From Flavobacterium psychrophilum (GTDB lineage Bacteria; Bacteroidota; Bacteroidia; Flavobacteriales; Flavobacteriaceae): a stretch of 5,982 nucleotides of DNA. The DNA lies in NCBI GenBank assembly GCA_945897545.1, contig CAMDGJ010000171.1, positions 1 through 5,982 on the forward strand, written 5' to 3'. The notes below the pieces were generated by a model. It saw only the letters and a program-made list of their open reading frames with translations, was not told where the DNA came from and ran no database searches. The position numbers were made by a program, and so were the translations under genes. Below, piece after piece: positions 5,551 to 5,982 of the stretch (position 1 is the first letter of the stretch; each line of letters starts with the position of its first letter).

Positions 5551-5967
5551 TTAACGATTTTTGACCCGAGCGACAGCGAACAGGCGAAGCATTTCAGATT
5601 TAGAAATTTTAAAGTCTAAATATAATTTTATTAATAAAGCAATAAGTCCAGAAATGAAAAGTATCAAAGTTTTAAATGGCCAATACGTAAAATTTTGGAT
5701 AGCCAAAGTAAAAGTAATTAGAGATCCAATAAATAAATAAATTATAATTTTTTTCATGTGTAAAATTTCTATTAATGAATTTTGAATTACTGTAATTATT
5801 CCTAAAGCATAAATTGAATATAATATCATTAGACCTCAAGTAAAAGCAGTTTTAATAGGTGTGTGAAATTTTTTTCCAACATTCCACAAAATAATAATTA
5901 GTAAATAGTAAACTGCCACTTGTATTAAGCTGGCTAAAACTCCAAATATCATAATTCTTGTAATCAT
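5551..5967 (-). pseudogene. Small four-helix membrane protein interrupted by an in-frame TGA
   Basis: Not a family I recognise. Starting at the ATG at 5967 the frame reads MITRIMIFGVLASLIQVAV, then YYLLIIILWNVGKKFHTPIKT, then AFT, and hits TGA at 5838-5836. It continues in the same frame as GLMILYSIYALGIITVIQNS to a TAA at 5553-5551. If the TGA is read through, the product is 138 residues with four hydrophobic segments: about 5-30, 45-62, 71-88 and 96-113. TGG to TGA is a single transition, so the ancestral codon was plausibly Trp (FTWGLMI). The frame is open to the right window edge (DVKQL before the Met), so the true start may lie further upstream. The DNA is more AT-rich than its neighbours. 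The C-terminal residues MLRLFAVARV come from a GC-rich repeat-like segment. The first TGA-truncated product would be 43 residues with one helix; an independent 92-residue start at 5829 is also possible. It could be inactive, recently mutated, or a sequencing error. Confidence 0.65.
5563..5592. repeat. GC-rich repeat-like segment at the 3' end of the membrane protein gene
   Basis: On the plus strand it reads GACCCGAGCGACAGCGAACA then GGCGAAGCAT, with GCGA three times, in DNA that is otherwise extremely AT-rich. On the coding strand it gives MLRLFAVARV, a charged tail unlike the preceding hydrophobic protein. It resembles CTGTCGCTCGGGTC-type intergenic words in flavobacteria, recalled from memory. 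The following 30 bases (5530-5560) are a low-complexity run of GATT/GAT words containing the spacer to the ABM gene. Confidence 0.45.
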
Positions 5968-5982
5968 AAGTTGCTTTACATC

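Noticed and set aside
5551..5829. The 92-residue membrane protein beginning at 5829 as a complete gene
   Set aside because: The same frame is open for at least 48 more codons upstream apart from one TGA, and that stretch encodes another hydrophobic helix. An interrupted longer gene is more likely, though reinitiation is not excluded.
1..5982. A mobile element, CRISPR array, toxin-antitoxin pair, defence system, tRNA or rRNA gene
   Set aside because: No transposase, integrase, spaced identical repeats, paired small genes of known toxin type, or cloverleaf sequence was seen. The window is mainly conserved core genes.

Overview
The window looks like a chromosome segment from a gliding member of the Flavobacteriaceae, probably Flavobacterium or a close relative. 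The grounds are: AT-rich DNA; GldF and GldG proteins of the expected lengths; promoter candidates of the Bacteroidota type (TTG, then TAnnTTTG) rather than the sigma-70 type; weak ribosome binding sites; and several short GC-richer intergenic repeats of a kind I associate with this group. I see no sign of a phage, an insertion sequence, a CRISPR array, or any tRNA or rRNA gene.

Layout, left to right. Positions 1-258 (minus) hold the first 86 codons of mnmE, a tRNA wobble-uridine modification gene that runs off the left edge. A 166-base divergent intergenic region carries a promoter candidate for mnmE and one for the next gene. Positions 425-1255 (plus) encode a two-domain universal stress protein, the only plus-strand gene. 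It converges on dnaN (1384-2502, minus), the sliding clamp of the replicative polymerase. A strong bidirectional terminator, a second hairpin and a small tandem repeat lie between them. A 190-base gap upstream of dnaN holds a promoter candidate with a perfect 12-base palindrome and a leader of about 140 nt containing an inverted repeat. Next come gldG (2693-4378) and gldF (4378-5103), both minus, overlapping by one base. They encode the auxiliary/extracytoplasmic and membrane subunits of the gliding-associated ABC transporter. Upstream of gldF lie about 100 bases that include two repeat fragments, then a small ABM-fold (antibiotic biosynthesis monooxygenase-like) protein gene (5212-5532). Last is a gene for a small, probably four-helix membrane protein (5551-5967) interrupted by an in-frame TGA.

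Function. Most of the window is ordinary core genome: tRNA modification, stress response, replication and gliding. From the membrane-protein gene through dnaN everything lies on the minus strand and could be partly cotranscribed, but only gldF-gldG shows clear translational coupling. dnaN probably also has its own promoter. GldA, the ATPase partner of GldF and GldG, is not in the window.

The unusual part is the right end. Short repeat-like sequences sit between the genes and also supply the C-terminal codons of both small genes, and one of those genes carries a nonsense codon. I found no convincing new multi-gene system. The most useful leads are the in-frame TGA, the repeat-encoded protein tails, and the palindrome and leader structure in front of dnaN.
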